Assembly (NCBI GenBank): GCA_947497475.1
Contig: CANMGS010000002.1
Coordinates: forward strand, 124,001-188,000
Source: an uncultured Amylibacter sp.
GTDB lineage: Bacteria; Pseudomonadota; Alphaproteobacteria; Rhodobacterales; Rhodobacteraceae
Reading direction: 5' to 3'
Length of the DNA: 64,000 nt
The notes beneath the pieces were generated by a model. It saw nothing but the letters and a program-made list of their open reading frames with translations, did no database searches and was not told the origin of the DNA. Positions within the stretch are counted from its first letter, which is position 1. Each line of letters opens with the position of its first letter. The position numbers were made by a program, and so were the translations under genes. Shown piece by piece: positions 46,163-56,328 of the stretch.

Positions 46163-47458
46163 CTAGTCGAGTGTGCGTTTTAATAGATAATTCGCAAAAC
46201 GTCTTAAGCCTATGCCAGATCGAATTTCGAATTCTTCATAATGAAACGAGCGTGATGAAAGCCCGCGCATTTTGAACCCGTTCACCAAGCTTTTCCGCAT
46301 AGCCTCTGGCCCGCAAAAGAATACTTTGGTTTTAAAAAGGTCATTTGGTGCTACATCCTCAATGGTCAGACGTTGACCTGTGTGTGTTTCGTGCACATGA
46401 AGCGTGAAGTTTTTCAACCGCTTTGCTTGCTCTTGCAATTCATCCAAATGCGCTGCTTGTGCTGCATGACGTACAGAGTAATGCAGTGTTACTGGCGCAT
46501 GGTCATCGGGCAGTGCATTCGCCCAAGCCACAAATGGTGTGATGCCGATGCCAGCAGCGATCCAGATTTGTGGGTGTTTCGGGGCAGGGGTAATGAAACG
46601 TCCAAATGGGCCTTCGACCTTTGCCGTGAGGCCTGATTGAACGGTTTTGTTCAGGCGGTAGGTATAATCACCAAGTGTGGCGATTGTGAAACGAAGGTTG
46701 CCGTCATCCGATGGTGCCTTGCTTATGGTGAAAGGGTGTCTTTCGGACAGGCCGTTGCTTTCAAACGTGACAAAAGCAAATTGGCCTGCTTTGTAGTTTA
46801 AGGGTTTGCCTGATGGTTTCAGTGTGATGCTTGTTGTATCTTCTACTTTGGTCACAGTATCCACAGTATAAGTTTTTGATGGGCGCATGCGATCTGGTAG
46901 TAGTTTATAAACATAAGCCAGAACGCCGAGCAGGCAGAATGTGCCTGTGTAGAGCCCAAGTGGTTCGCCGTTGGAAAAAGGTTTTAGTATAAATAGGTAG
47001 TGAAAAGCGCTGAGTGCGAAAAAGGCGCCCATGAACTTATGTGTCCAATGCCACAGGTGGTAAGGGATGAAAGTTGCAACGGTAATGACCGACAGGATTA
47101 AAAGGCCATAAAGGCTGATTTCCCCCGCAGTTTCGGCTACCTCTGTCAGAACGGTTTCCGCACCAAGTCCGTTCATTTCGGCATCGATTGTATCGTGTAG
47201 CAAGACAGCAACCAATGCGCCAATACCCAGCCATTTATGCAGGATATAGCTGCGGTCAAGGCCGCCAAATATGGCTTCAATGCCCGTAAGTCGTGTCGCA
47301 ATGATTTGTGTGATTGCCATAGCAATCAAAGCCCATATGCCAAGATATTGGCTGAACAGGGCAATTGTATCGTGTTTGACGGCTAGTTCTGGAAACCAGA
47401 TCAGTGGCGTTGCAAGGGCTATGGCTGTGAGTGTTAACCCAGTGGCTTTTAGCTTCAT
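46163..47458 (-). CDS. Ferric-reductase-like transmembrane oxidoreductase
   Basis: This 431-residue protein has an N-terminal six-helix ferric-reductase-like domain with paired heme-type histidines (SYILHKWLG, VLLHDTID, HLWHWTHKFMG, SAFHYLF). An FAD/NAD ferredoxin-reductase domain follows from about residue 215 (RHPFTISKAP, IWIAAGIGITPFVAWA, FFCGPEAMRKSL). It would move electrons from NAD(P)H across the membrane; the acceptor is unknown. It lies 4 bp after the metC-like gene on the same strand. Confidence 0.85.
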   Translation of the reverse strand: MKLKATGLTLTAIALATPLIWFPELAVKHDTIALFSQYLGIWALIAMAITQIIATRLTGIEAIFGGLDRSYILHKWLGIGALVAVLLHDTIDAEMNGLGAETVLTEVAETAGEISLYGLLILSVITVATFIPYHLWHWTHKFMGAFFALSAFHYLFILKPFSNGEPLGLYTGTFCLLGVLAYVYKLLPDRMRPSKTYTVDTVTKVEDTTSITLKPSGKPLNYKAGQFAFVTFESNGLSERHPFTISKAPSDDGNLRFTIATLGDYTYRLNKTVQSGLTAKVEGPFGRFITPAPKHPQIWIAAGIGITPFVAWANALPDDHAPVTLHYSVRHAAQAAHLDELQEQAKRLKNFTLHVHETHTGQRLTIEDVAPNDLFKTKVFFCGPEAMRKSLVNGFKMRGLSSRSFHYEEFEIRSGIGLRRFANYLLKRTLD

Positions 47459-47462
47459 TCTA

Positions 47463-48614
47463 TTATCCGCATGCTTTCGTTATAGCCTGTTCTAGATCGG
47501 CGATGAGGTCATCTGGATCCTCAATCCCAACGGAGAGGCGCAATAGGTTTTCGGCGACACCGTAATCGGGGCCTTCGATGGTATACCGGTGTTCAATCAA
47601 GCTTTCGACGCCGCCCAATGATGTGGCAGGTAAAAACAGTTCTGTGTTCCGCGCAACATTGCGTGCGACCTCTTCGTCGCCTTTGACAAGGATCGACATC
47701 ATACCGCTAAAACCACCTGTCATTTGTTTTTTTGCAACCGCATGACCTGGGTCGTTTGGCAGCCCTGGGTATTGTACGCGCTCAACCAACGGATGGTTGT
47801 TGAAATGTTTTGCAATCGCCATGGCATTTTCGCAGGCTTTGTTCCAACGCACGTAAAGCGTGCGCATGCCGCGCATAACAAGCCATGCTTCGAACCCGGG
47901 CAGTGCTGTGCCTTGGAGCTTGCGCACAAAACCGATATCTTCCCAACGATCATCGATCAGGTTGGTGGATAAAGCCCCTGCCAAAACATCGGAATGACCG
48001 TTGAGGTATTTGGTGGCTGAATGAAAAGCGTAATCTGCCCCTAATGCCAGCGGCTTTGTTGTACAAGGTGGGGCTGTTGTGCTGTCGACCAGCACTAGTG
48101 CCCCTTTAGCTTTGGCTATTTTAGAGACTTCTGCAATGTCTGTAACTGCCCATGTAGGATTGGTTGGTGTTTCGATCCAGACCAATGCAGTGTCATCACG
48201 GATGGCGGTTTTGATGCTGTTCAAATCTGCGGGTGTATACGTATCGAGGGTCAGATACCCTTTATCCGCTTGGCGCTGCATCCAGATAAGGACGCCGAAA
48301 TACATGTTTTCGGGCACGACGATATGAGATTGTGCTGGCAAGCTTTCCAAAACTGCGGCGGCGGCTGAAAGGCCTGAGTTGAATAGATATGTACCCTCTG
48401 CCTCTTCCAGTTTTTGCAAAACCGTTTCGGCCTGCCCACATGTGGGCGAACCGTAGCGGGCGTAAATCAAACCTTCGCGCAAATCGTAGTTTTCATCGCG
48501 CGCATATGTCGATGCCATATGGATGGGTGCAATAACGGATCCCGTTTTTTCGTCAATCTGACCTGCTGCTTGGGCGGCGATGGTTTCTGGAGACAGTTTT
48601 GAGTTTTTTGTCAT
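47463..48614 (-). CDS. metC: Cystathionine gamma-synthase/beta-lyase-like PLP enzyme
   Basis: This 383-residue transsulfuration enzyme has IHMASTYARDENYDLREGLIYARYG split over the active-site region. WIETPTNPTWAVTDI, LVDSTTAPP and the Schiff-base Lys in FHSATKYLNGHSD follow. SLGGVESLIEHR is near the end. MetB, MetC and related lyases are hard to separate by motif, so the symbol is tentative. It is the first gene of a pair with the ferric-reductase-like gene. Confidence 0.82.
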   Translation of the reverse strand: MTKNSKLSPETIAAQAAGQIDEKTGSVIAPIHMASTYARDENYDLREGLIYARYGSPTCGQAETVLQKLEEAEGTYLFNSGLSAAAAVLESLPAQSHIVVPENMYFGVLIWMQRQADKGYLTLDTYTPADLNSIKTAIRDDTALVWIETPTNPTWAVTDIAEVSKIAKAKGALVLVDSTTAPPCTTKPLALGADYAFHSATKYLNGHSDVLAGALSTNLIDDRWEDIGFVRKLQGTALPGFEAWLVMRGMRTLYVRWNKACENAMAIAKHFNNHPLVERVQYPGLPNDPGHAVAKKQMTGGFSGMMSILVKGDEEVARNVARNTELFLPATSLGGVESLIEHRYTIEGPDYGVAENLLRLSVGIEDPDDLIADLEQAITKACG

Positions 48615-48648
48615 GGTTTAAGCTGCCTTCATATGGCCGATTGTACAT

Positions 48649-49263
48649 TTATGTTGCTGCGATTTTCACACCTAGTGCTGCAAGTAAGCCACCGAACAAG
48701 CGATCAATAAGCCCTTTAAGGCTAATGTAGGCTGTTCGTGTGATATTGAGTGAAAAGATACGCGCAACCATAGTGTTCCAAATAGTTTCATTCAAAAACA
48801 CAACTGTCAGAAGCGCAATGTAAACGCCTATTCCCGCAGTTTCTGGAACAGTTCCTACAAAAATTGCAGCAAATAAAACAGCAGGTTTAGGGTTTGAAAG
48901 CTGTGTTATGAGGCCGAGCAAAAAACCACTGCGTAGTGACCGCGGTGCTTTGTTTTCATTGGCTAGGGGCAGTGGTTCATCGGCGGTTTTCCAAAGCTTG
49001 TAGGCCATGTAAATCAAGAAGATGCCGCCTGCCACTTTGAATACAGTTAATAAGACAGGTGCATATTCGAACAAAAGGGCAAGACCGAAAAGTGCAGCGG
49101 CTGCCCAAACAACCGCGCCTATCCCTATTCCCAAAGCAACAGAGAACCCTGTTTTTAAACCTTCGGTTACACCAATTCGTGCAGCCATCAATACCGCAGG
49201 TCCTGGGCTGATGGCTGCCATTAAATGTAGTATAGCAACAGCTAAAAAGGCACTCGTTGTCAT
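48649..49263 (-). CDS. LysE/RhtB family exporter
   Basis: This 204-residue protein has about six membrane segments and the LysE signature AAISPGPAVLMAARIGVTEGLK near residue 15, with LITQLSNPKPAVLFAAIF in the middle. The family exports amino acids and homoserine lactone-type compounds. It overlaps fabI by four bases and so is co-translated with it. Confidence 0.88.
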   Translation of the reverse strand: MTTSAFLAVAILHLMAAISPGPAVLMAARIGVTEGLKTGFSVALGIGIGAVVWAAAALFGLALLFEYAPVLLTVFKVAGGIFLIYMAYKLWKTADEPLPLANENKAPRSLRSGFLLGLITQLSNPKPAVLFAAIFVGTVPETAGIGVYIALLTVVFLNETIWNTMVARIFSLNITRTAYISLKGLIDRLFGGLLAALGVKIAAT

Positions 49264-50078
49264 TTTCGACCAGAGGCCACATCAATATCTGGTGCGTCTT
49301 CTGCTTTCATACCGACAATATGATAACCAGAATCTACGTGCAGGTTTTCACCCGTTACGCCAGACGCGAGGTCGGATAGTAAGTATAAAGCTGACTTACC
49401 CACATCTTCGGTTGTGACATTGCGGCGTAGAGGTGAGTTCAGCTCGTTCCATTTCAAGATGTAGCGGAAATCGCCAATACCTGATGCGGCCAATGTTTTG
49501 ATTGGGCCAGCTGAAAGTGCATTCACACGGATGTTTTTAGGACCGAGATCCATCGCCATGTATTTTACAGAGGCTTCTAGGCCAGCTTTCGCTACGCCCA
49601 TTACATTGTAATGTGGCATGACCATTTCAGCGCCGTAATATGTTAGCGTGAGTAATGATCCGCCATCTGGCATAATCTTTTCTGCGCGTTGAGCCACTGC
49701 GGTGAAAGAAAATACAGAAATGTCCATTGTCATGCGGAAGTTTGCAACGCTTGTATCTACATAACGACCACGAAGTTCATTCTTATCCGAGAAACCAATG
49801 GCATGTACTACAAAATCTAATTTGCCCCATTTTGCTTCAAGCTCAGCAAATAAAGTGTCGATAGATTCTTCGTTTGTCACATCACATTCTAATACGATGT
49901 CACAGTCTATGCTTTCTGCAAGCGGCTTTACACGTTTGCCCAATGCTTCGCCTTGGTATGAGAAAGCTAACTCTGCCCCTTGTTCTGAACAGGCACGCGC
50001 AATGCCCCATGCGATTGACTTGTCATTAGCGACGCCCATGATTAGTCCGCGCTTACCAGCCATAATTCCTTGCGACAT
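49260..50078 (-). CDS. fabI: Enoyl-[acyl-carrier-protein] reductase FabI
   Basis: Start at ATG 50078 is favoured by GAGGA 6 bases upstream, giving 272 residues. GLIMGVANDKSIAWGIARA is the FabI nucleotide motif. TYYGAEMVMPHYNVMGVAKAG holds the Tyr and Lys of the Y-x6-K catalytic pair. VNALSAGPIKTLAA is the substrate loop. It reduces enoyl-ACP in fatty-acid elongation and is the target of triclosan-type inhibitors. Confidence 0.94.
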   Translation of the reverse strand: MSQGIMAGKRGLIMGVANDKSIAWGIARACSEQGAELAFSYQGEALGKRVKPLAESIDCDIVLECDVTNEESIDTLFAELEAKWGKLDFVVHAIGFSDKNELRGRYVDTSVANFRMTMDISVFSFTAVAQRAEKIMPDGGSLLTLTYYGAEMVMPHYNVMGVAKAGLEASVKYMAMDLGPKNIRVNALSAGPIKTLAASGIGDFRYILKWNELNSPLRRNVTTEDVGKSALYLLSDLASGVTGENLHVDSGYHIVGMKAEDAPDIDVASGRK

Positions 50079-50230
50079 ATAAGTCCTCATTTTCGTAATT
50101 AAATTTCTGGACTTACGATAGCGGTATGCTTTGTTTAAGACTAGGGCAAATTGCTGTTTTGAGCCAATCTAGGTTATTATATTGGCTTTACGGCTTTTTT
50201 AATGTATACATTGCGTAAGGAATGACCAGA

Positions 50231-50836
50231 ATGTCTGATAATGCTGAATTGTTTTTGGGTGATAACCCTTTTGAGATTGCCCGCAAGTGGTTGAAGGAGG
50301 CACAAGAGACGGAGATTAATGATCCAAATGCTATGGCGCTTTCGACTGTTGATCCAGAAGGTATGCCGAATGTGCGTATGGTGTTGCTGAAGGATATCGA
50401 AGATGATGCGTTTGTCTTTTATACAAACTACGGCAGTGCAAAAGCGCAAGAATTGGATGCATCCGGAAAAGCAGCGCTTGTTCTTCATTGGAAGTCTTTA
50501 AGACGTCAAATTCGTGTAAGAGGGACAGTTGTTCGTGAGGATGGTGATGTTGCTGATGCATATTTCCAATCACGCCCGCTAAAAAGCCGTATTGGGGCCT
50601 ATGCAAGTAAGCAATCGCAGGTATTGGAGCATAAATCTGATCTGGTTAAACGCGTTGCAAAGTTTGGCTTGAAGCTTGGTGCAAATCCTCCTCGGCCCGA
50701 GTTTTGGGGCGGTTACAGAATTCAACCAACAGAGTTTGAATTTTGGTCTGATGGTGCTTTTAGACTGCATGATCGTTTCAATTGGAAAAGTGACGTTGAC
50801 GTCAATACTTGGACGAAAGTTAGGCTCAACCCATGA
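50231..50836 (+). CDS. pdxH: Pyridoxamine 5'-phosphate oxidase
   Basis: I prefer ATG 50231 because AAGGA is 9 bases upstream; ATG 50222 is too close to it. The 201-residue FMN enzyme has [47 protein letters not shown], and the C-terminal [13 protein letters not shown] pattern. It makes pyridoxal phosphate. It is divergent from fabI, the usual arrangement in Rhodobacterales. Confidence 0.94.
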   Translation: MSDNAELFLGDNPFEIARKWLKEAQETEINDPNAMALSTVDPEGMPNVRMVLLKDIEDDAFVFYTNYGSAKAQELDASGKAALVLHWKSLRRQIRVRGTVVREDGDVADAYFQSRPLKSRIGAYASKQSQVLEHKSDLVKRVAKFGLKLGANPPRPEFWGGYRIQPTEFEFWSDGAFRLHDRFNWKSDVDVNTWTKVRLNP

Positions 50837-51000
50837 TTGTTCTTGCGTTGTCTACAAAAGCAATTTAAACTAGAAAACAGTGATATTTAACACTAAATTT
50901 TTGAAATTACGCAATATTTATGCGTTTATTTAACATTTTCTTTTGAATTTTGTTGCCTTTTTTTTAGCAATTTATAGAGTAAGGCGAGACGGGGAACAAA

Positions 51001-51516
51001 ATGCAGAAGAAAACGGGTACAGTAAAGTGGTTCGATACCACGAAGGGGTTCGGATTTGTCATCGATGATGATGGCGGACCAGACATATTGCTTCACGCAA
51101 ATGTCTTGAGAAACTTTGGCCACAGTTCAGTTGCCGAAGGGACTAAGATTGAGATCAGTGTTGTTTCCTCTGATCGGGGGCAGCAAGCTGCTGAAATACT
51201 TCATTTAGAACAACCAGATAGTGTTCCTGAGAATGCTCTGCGTGGACTAGAGGAAGCTGGCATTGACCTATCTACTTTATCTGCCCATTCTGAGCTGACA
51301 CCAGCGCGTGTTAAGTGGTTTGATAAGGTTAAAGGTTTTGGTTTTTTAAATGTTTTTGGAAGTACAGAAGATATTTTTGTTCATGCAGAAGTCTTACGTG
51401 CCTATGGCATTTCAGAACTCCAACAAAGCGAGGCAATCTCTGTGCGAACTGCATCTGGCCCACGCGGCGTCTTGGCTGTCGAAATCAGGTCTTGGGATTT
51501 TGCGTCAGATAAATAA
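51001..51516 (+). CDS. Double cold-shock-domain protein
   Basis: This 171-residue protein has two cold-shock domains. The first is at about 3-68 (GTVKWFDTTKGFGFVIDDDGG, DILLHANVL). The second is at about 100-165 (ARVKWFDKVKGFGFL, DIFVHAEVLR). Both keep the aromatic RNP1 residues. Single-stranded nucleic-acid binding is expected. The two-domain form is typical for alphaproteobacteria. Its end overlaps the DUF192 gene in another frame, and its leader is AT-rich. Confidence 0.92.
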   Translation: MQKKTGTVKWFDTTKGFGFVIDDDGGPDILLHANVLRNFGHSSVAEGTKIEISVVSSDRGQQAAEILHLEQPDSVPENALRGLEEAGIDLSTLSAHSELTPARVKWFDKVKGFGFLNVFGSTEDIFVHAEVLRAYGISELQQSEAISVRTASGPRGVLAVEIRSWDFASDK

Positions 51517-51979
51517 ATATGCATTAGCTACAGCATTGATGTTTGCCCTGCCTGGTCAGGGCTTTGCTAATTGTAAGCTAGATCAAACGGTTATTACCTA
51601 TGAGAATAATAAAGCGTCTTTTGCTATTGAGATAGCAGATACAGAATCTGAGCGTGCTCAAGGTTTAATGTTTCGTGAAAGCATGCCGAAATTTTCGGGT
51701 ATGCTTTTTGTTTATGAGTTTCCACAACCGACCAGTTTCTGGATGCGCAATACGTTGATACCATTGGATATGTTGTTCATTAATGAAAAAGGTGTCGTCA
51801 CTAAAATACATAGCAATGCGATTCCCGGTGATGAAACACCTATTTTTGGTGGGGATGAAGTGCTTGCCGTTTTGGAATTAAATGGGGGGCTTGCCGAAAA
51901 ATTAGGTTTAAAAGCAGGCGCAATTTTACAGCATCCTGCGTTTGACCCTGAAATTGCTGCATTGCCGTGTAAAAAATAA
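51500..51979 (+). CDS. DUF192 family secreted protein
   Basis: From TTG 51500 the product is 159 residues: a short basic start, hydrophobic core and cleavage near GQGFA. The DUF192 core ERAQGLMFRESMP, MLFVYEFPQPTSFWMRNTLIPLDMLF and GGDEVLAVLELNGGLAEKLGLKAG follows. The TTG overlaps the end of the cold-shock gene by 17 bases. A later ATG (51539) would cut the signal peptide. The frame is open further upstream but only as overlap. Function of DUF192 is unknown. Confidence 0.83.
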   Translation: MRQINKYALATALMFALPGQGFANCKLDQTVITYENNKASFAIEIADTESERAQGLMFRESMPKFSGMLFVYEFPQPTSFWMRNTLIPLDMLFINEKGVVTKIHSNAIPGDETPIFGGDEVLAVLELNGGLAEKLGLKAGAILQHPAFDPEIAALPCKK

Positions 51980-52040
51980 TACATTCGTCACTTTAGGGGT
52001 TTTCATTTTGCTCAGAGCAATTTAAACCCCGCCAAATAGT

Positions 52041-52117
52041 CGGGGCGTGGCGCAGTCTGGTAGCGCACTTGTTTTGGGTACAAGGGGTCGTTGGTTCGAA
52101 TCCAGCCGTCCCGACCA
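52041..52117 (+). tRNA. tRNA-Pro(UGG)
   Basis: 77 bases including encoded CCA. The acceptor pairs CGGGGCG with CGTCCCG (one G-T), followed by A-CCA. The anticodon stem CTTGT/ACAAG holds loop TTTGGGT with anticodon TGG at 52075-52077. The T arm is GTTGG-TTCGAAT-CCAGC. C1-G72 is normal for bacterial tRNA-Pro. A terminator follows. Parts of both acceptor strands recur after nrdJ. Confidence 0.97.
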
Positions 52118-52141
52118 TTTTCTAAAATCCTAGAAATAATT

Positions 52142-52177
52142 AAACCCAGTGTAGTTTACTGCACTGGGGTTTATTTT
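52142..52177 (+). terminator. Terminator after tRNA-Pro
   Basis: AAACCCAGTG (52142-52151) pairs with CACTGGGGTTT (52162-52172) with one bulged G, then ATTTTGTTT follows. Confidence 0.75.
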
Positions 52178-52204
52178 GTTTGCGAATTATTAATATATGA
52201 GTAC

Positions 52205-52226
52205 CCCCTATATATAGCGGTATAAT
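52205..52226 (+). promoter_or_regulatory. NrdR-box-like site overlapping a TATAAT promoter
   Basis: CTATATATAG (52208-52217) fits the 10-base core of the NrdR box, CwAtATaTwG, exactly, inside a 16-base near-palindrome. TATAAT follows at 52221-52226. No convincing second NrdR box lies at the usual spacing. Regulation of nrdJ by NrdR is inferred. Confidence 0.55.
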
Positions 52227-52674
52227 TTTTCAAAGAATTTGATGTGGCATAATAAAATTGACGTTAAGTCATGGATTTTTTTTTATTGGTGTCCATTTTA
52301 TAGATTCGCACCAAAATCCGACATTCAATTAGAGTAGCGCAGTATAGATAGTTTCTGTGACCAACCATAATTTCATAGTGTTTTTAAGGGATTGTATCGC
52401 ACTCCAGTTGTAAGACGGACTATCAATTTTAGGACATCTTAAAAGTCTCATTTTTTGAAGTGGTTTTTGGGAAGTTTCGGTCAACAACTAAATATGACTA
52501 TTTTGTGAATATTTTCGTTGACCCATAGTGTGTCTTGGTACAGGTTGTGTGCAGTTACTTCTACAGGCACTACATGTAGTACCCAGGGGCAGGGGTAACA
52601 TTATAAGAATAATTCGGACCTACGTTAGTCGATTCAGGCAACGTGATAGGTTTTGCAACGTGACAGGGGAAAAA
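52227..52674 (+). other. Long gene-free leader of nrdJ
   Basis: About 450 bp with no supported frame. A perfect 12-bp palindrome ACTACATGTAGT lies at 52569-52580. The conserved B12-box elements of a cobalamin riboswitch were not found. The final 15 bases hold the ribosome-binding site AGGGGA. If transcription starts near 52233, the mRNA leader is about 440 nt. Confidence 0.45.
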
Positions 52675-55600
52675 ATGAAGATCGACCGCCGATTTACTGA
52701 CTCAACAAAAGATGCATACGCAAGCATCGAGTTCCATAAGACAACTTCCGAAATTCGCAATCCAGACGGCTCAGTCGTTTTCTCATTAGAGAACGTAGAA
52801 GTGCCAACAGGTTGGTCCCAAGTGGCCGCAGATGTGATTGCACAGAAATATTTCCGCAAAGCGGGTGTTTCATCTGATCTAAAACGCATTAAAGAAAAAG
52901 GCGTTCCTGAATTTCTTTGGCGTTCAGAGCCAACAGATGGCAAACAGGTAAAAAATTCAGACGTATACAGCGGCGAAACATCCTCTAAGCAAGTGTTCGA
53001 CCGTCTTGCAGGCGCATGGGCATACTGGGGCTGGAAAGGTGGCATGTTTGACACCGAAGCTGATGCAAAGACATATTATGATGAAATGCGTTACATGCTG
53101 GCCAGCCAAATGGCAGCGCCAAACAGCCCACAGTGGTTCAACACTGGTCTTCACTGGGCATACGGCATTGATGGCCCATCACAAGGCCATCACTATGTAG
53201 ATTACAAATCTGGTAAACTGACGAAATCAAACAGCTCTTATGAGCATCCACAACCACACGCGTGTTTCATCCAGTCTGTTGAAGATGACTTGGTAAACGA
53301 TGGCGGTATTATGGATCTTTGGGTGCGTGAAGCGCGTTTGTTTAAATACGGTTCTGGTACAGGCACGAACTTTTCATCACTGCGTGGTTCAGAAGAGTCA
53401 CTCGGTGGTGGTGGTAAATCATCTGGCTTGATGTCTTTCCTTAAAATCGGTGACCGCGCTGCGGGTGCGATTAAGTCTGGTGGTACGACACGTCGTGCAG
53501 CCAAGATGGTGATCTGTGATATGGATCACCCAGATGTGGAAGAGTTCATCACTTGGAAAGTGAAAGAAGAGCAAAAAGTGGCCTCACTGGTGGCTGGCTC
53601 TAAACTTCACGAGCAAAAGTTGAACGAGATTTTCAGCGCAATTCGCAACTGGGATGGCACAGAGTTAGATGCGTTTGATCCGAAGAAAAATGCGGGCCTG
53701 AAAACGGCTGTTAAATCAGCTAAAAAATCAATGATCCCAGAAACTTATGTGAACCGTGTGCTTCAGTACGCGAAGCAAGGTTACAGCAGCATTGAGTTCC
53801 CAACATACGACACAGATTGGGATTCAGAAGCATATGTAACAGTAGCTGGTCAAAACTCGAATAACTCTGTTCGTGTGACAGACGCATTCTTGAACGCTGT
53901 AAAGAATGACGGCGACTGGGAATTGATCCGCCGTACAGATGGTAAAGTTGCCAAAACAGTCAAAGCTCGCGATCTGTGGGAAGAGGTTGGTCACGCAGCT
54001 TGGGCCTGTGCTGATCCGGGTGTTCAATATCACGATACAATCAACGCGTGGCACACATGCCCAGAAGATGGTCTGATCCGCGGATCGAACCCATGTTCTG
54101 AGTATATGTTCCTAGACGATACAGCTTGTAACTTGGCATCGATGAACTTGTTGAAGTTCTACAAAGATGCCAAGTTCCAAGCCGATGATTATATCCACGC
54201 GACACAATTGTGGACGATGACATTGGAAATCTCTGTTTTGATGGCGCAGTTCCCATCAAAAGAGATTGCACAGCGTTCATATGAGTTCCGTACATTGGGT
54301 CTGGGTTATGCCAACATCGGTGGTTTGCTGATGAATATGGGGTACTCATATGATTCCGCTGAGGGTCGCGCACTTTGTGGTGCGTTGACGGCGATCATGA
54401 CTGGTACATCTTATGCAACATCTGCGAAGATGGCGAAAGAATTGGGGCCATTCCCAGGGTATCAGAAAAACGCGAACCATATGTTGCGTGTGATGCGCAA
54501 CCACCGTAACGCGGCTTATGCTGAGACTGAAGGCTATGAAGGTTTGGAAGTGAAGCCTGTTCCTTTGGACCACGGCAACTGTCCTGATCAAGACTTGATC
54601 AAGCTATCAACAGCGGCTTGGGATGAAGCGGTGAAATTGGGCGAAGCTCATGGTTATCGTAACGCACAAGTGTCAGTGATTGCGCCAACAGGTACAATCG
54701 GTTTGGTGATGGACTGTGATACAACAGGTATCGAGCCAGATTTTGCATTGGTTAAGTTTAAGAAACTTGCAGGTGGTGGTTACTTTAAAATCATCAACCA
54801 ATCTGTGCCAGCAGCGCTGGAAATGTTGGGATATTCTTCGTCACAAAGCGAAGAAATCATTTCCTACGCCGTTGGTCACGGAACAATGGGCAATGCACCT
54901 GATATCAACCATACAACGTTGACGGGTCATGGTTTTGGCAAGGATGAGTTGGATAAAATCGAAGCAGCGCTTCCGACAGCATTCGACATTCGTTTCGTGT
55001 TCAACCAGTGGACATTGGGCGAAGACTTCTGCAAAGGCACATTGGGTATTCCTGAAACACAGCTGAACGATCCAGCGTTTGATTTGTTGTCACACCTTGG
55101 TTTCAGCAAGAAACAAGTGGAAGCAGCGAACAATCACGTTTGCGGTACGATGTCTTTGGAAGGTGCGCCGCATCTGAAAGAAGAGCATTACGGTGTGTTT
55201 GACTGTGCAAACCCTTGTGGTCGTATCGGTACACGTTACCTGTCTGTTGAAAGCCACATCACTATGATGGCTGCGGCGCAATCATTCATCTCTGGTGCGA
55301 TCTCTAAAACGATCAACATGCCAAATGATGCAACGATCGAAGATTGTCAGGAAGCATATGAATTGTCTTGGTCATTGGGTGTGAAAGCGAATGCTTTGTA
55401 CCGCGATGGATCAAAACTGTCACAACCATTGGCATCAGCACTGGTAGACGATGATGATGAGGATCTGGATGAGGTATTGGCCGAAGCACCAGCAGGTGAG
55501 CGCGCTACTATCCTTGCTGAGAAGATCGTTGAGAAAGTGATCGTTAAGGAAGTGAACCGCCGTTCACGTGAAAAACTTCCAGAGCGTCGCAAAGGTTATA

Positions 55601-56322
55601 CGCAAAAAGCTGTTGTTGGTGGGCATAAAGTTTACCTGCGTACAGGTGAATATGAAGACGGCTCCATCGGTGAAATCTTTATCGATATGCACAAAGAAGG
55701 TGCTGGTTTCCGTGCCATGATGAACAACTTCGCTATCGCGGTGTCTGTTGGCCTGCAATACGGTGTGCCGCTAGAAGAGTTTGTGGATGCGTTTACATTC
55801 ACACGTTTTGATCCTGCTGGCATGGTGCAAGGCAACGACAGCATCAAGAATGCAACATCTGTTTTGGATTACATCTTCCGTGAATTGGCTGTGTCTTACC
55901 TAGATCGTTCTGATCTGGCGCATGTTAAGCCGACTGGCGAAACATTCGACGAATTGGGTCGTGGTGTTGAAGAAGGTCAAAGCAACATCCAACCTGCATC
56001 TGATGATGCGGTAGCGATGCTGAAACAGGTTGTGTCTCCAGGCTATCACCGTAACCGCATGCCGCAAGAATTGGTTGTGCTTCAAGGTGGTTCTGGAAAT
56101 CTTTTCGGGGGGGGAGGCCAGCAAGTTGCTGGTTCAACCGAAGCGGTGACAGCGGCTGCGGCCCAAGTGGCAGCCCCTGTCACCAAAATGGATGATCGCA
56201 CCAAAGCCAAAATGCAAGGCTATGAAGGCGACGCTTGTGGCGATTGCGGTAACTATACATTGGTTCGCAATGGCACATGTATGAAATGTAACACTTGCGG
56301 GGCAACCAGCGGGTGTAGCTAA
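52675..56322 (+). CDS. nrdJ: Vitamin-B12-dependent (class II) ribonucleotide reductase
   Basis: ATG 52675 with AGGGGA 5 bases upstream gives 1215 residues; the frame opens earlier without support. It shows [39 protein letters not shown] with the active-site Cys region, [27 protein letters not shown] and HNTCGT-like [10 protein letters not shown]. An acidic linker (DDDDEDLDE) precedes the C-terminal lobe and a four-Cys tail ([15 protein letters not shown]). It makes dNDPs without oxygen using adenosylcobalamin. The first structured repeat follows its stop. Confidence 0.96.
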   Translation: MKIDRRFTDSTKDAYASIEFHKTTSEIRNPDGSVVFSLENVEVPTGWSQVAADVIAQKYFRKAGVSSDLKRIKEKGVPEFLWRSEPTDGKQVKNSDVYSGETSSKQVFDRLAGAWAYWGWKGGMFDTEADAKTYYDEMRYMLASQMAAPNSPQWFNTGLHWAYGIDGPSQGHHYVDYKSGKLTKSNSSYEHPQPHACFIQSVEDDLVNDGGIMDLWVREARLFKYGSGTGTNFSSLRGSEESLGGGGKSSGLMSFLKIGDRAAGAIKSGGTTRRAAKMVICDMDHPDVEEFITWKVKEEQKVASLVAGSKLHEQKLNEIFSAIRNWDGTELDAFDPKKNAGLKTAVKSAKKSMIPETYVNRVLQYAKQGYSSIEFPTYDTDWDSEAYVTVAGQNSNNSVRVTDAFLNAVKNDGDWELIRRTDGKVAKTVKARDLWEEVGHAAWACADPGVQYHDTINAWHTCPEDGLIRGSNPCSEYMFLDDTACNLASMNLLKFYKDAKFQADDYIHATQLWTMTLEISVLMAQFPSKEIAQRSYEFRTLGLGYANIGGLLMNMGYSYDSAEGRALCGALTAIMTGTSYATSAKMAKELGPFPGYQKNANHMLRVMRNHRNAAYAETEGYEGLEVKPVPLDHGNCPDQDLIKLSTAAWDEAVKLGEAHGYRNAQVSVIAPTGTIGLVMDCDTTGIEPDFALVKFKKLAGGGYFKIINQSVPAALEMLGYSSSQSEEIISYAVGHGTMGNAPDINHTTLTGHGFGKDELDKIEAALPTAFDIRFVFNQWTLGEDFCKGTLGIPETQLNDPAFDLLSHLGFSKKQVEAANNHVCGTMSLEGAPHLKEEHYGVFDCANPCGRIGTRYLSVESHITMMAAAQSFISGAISKTINMPNDATIEDCQEAYELSWSLGVKANALYRDGSKLSQPLASALVDDDDEDLDEVLAEAPAGERATILAEKIVEKVIVKEVNRRSREKLPERRKGYTQKAVVGGHKVYLRTGEYEDGSIGEIFIDMHKEGAGFRAMMNNFAIAVSVGLQYGVPLEEFVDAFTFTRFDPAGMVQGNDSIKNATSVLDYIFRELAVSYLDRSDLAHVKPTGETFDELGRGVEEGQSNIQPASDDAVAMLKQVVSPGYHRNRMPQELVVLQGGSGNLFGGGGQQVAGSTEAVTAAAAQVAAPVTKMDDRTKAKMQGYEGDACGDCGNYTLVRNGTCMKCNTCGATSGCS

Positions 56323-56328
56323 GAGTTA

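Noticed and set aside
52227-52674. Cobalamin riboswitch ahead of nrdJ
   Set aside because: The B12-box and GCCACTG-type elements are not present on the plus strand.
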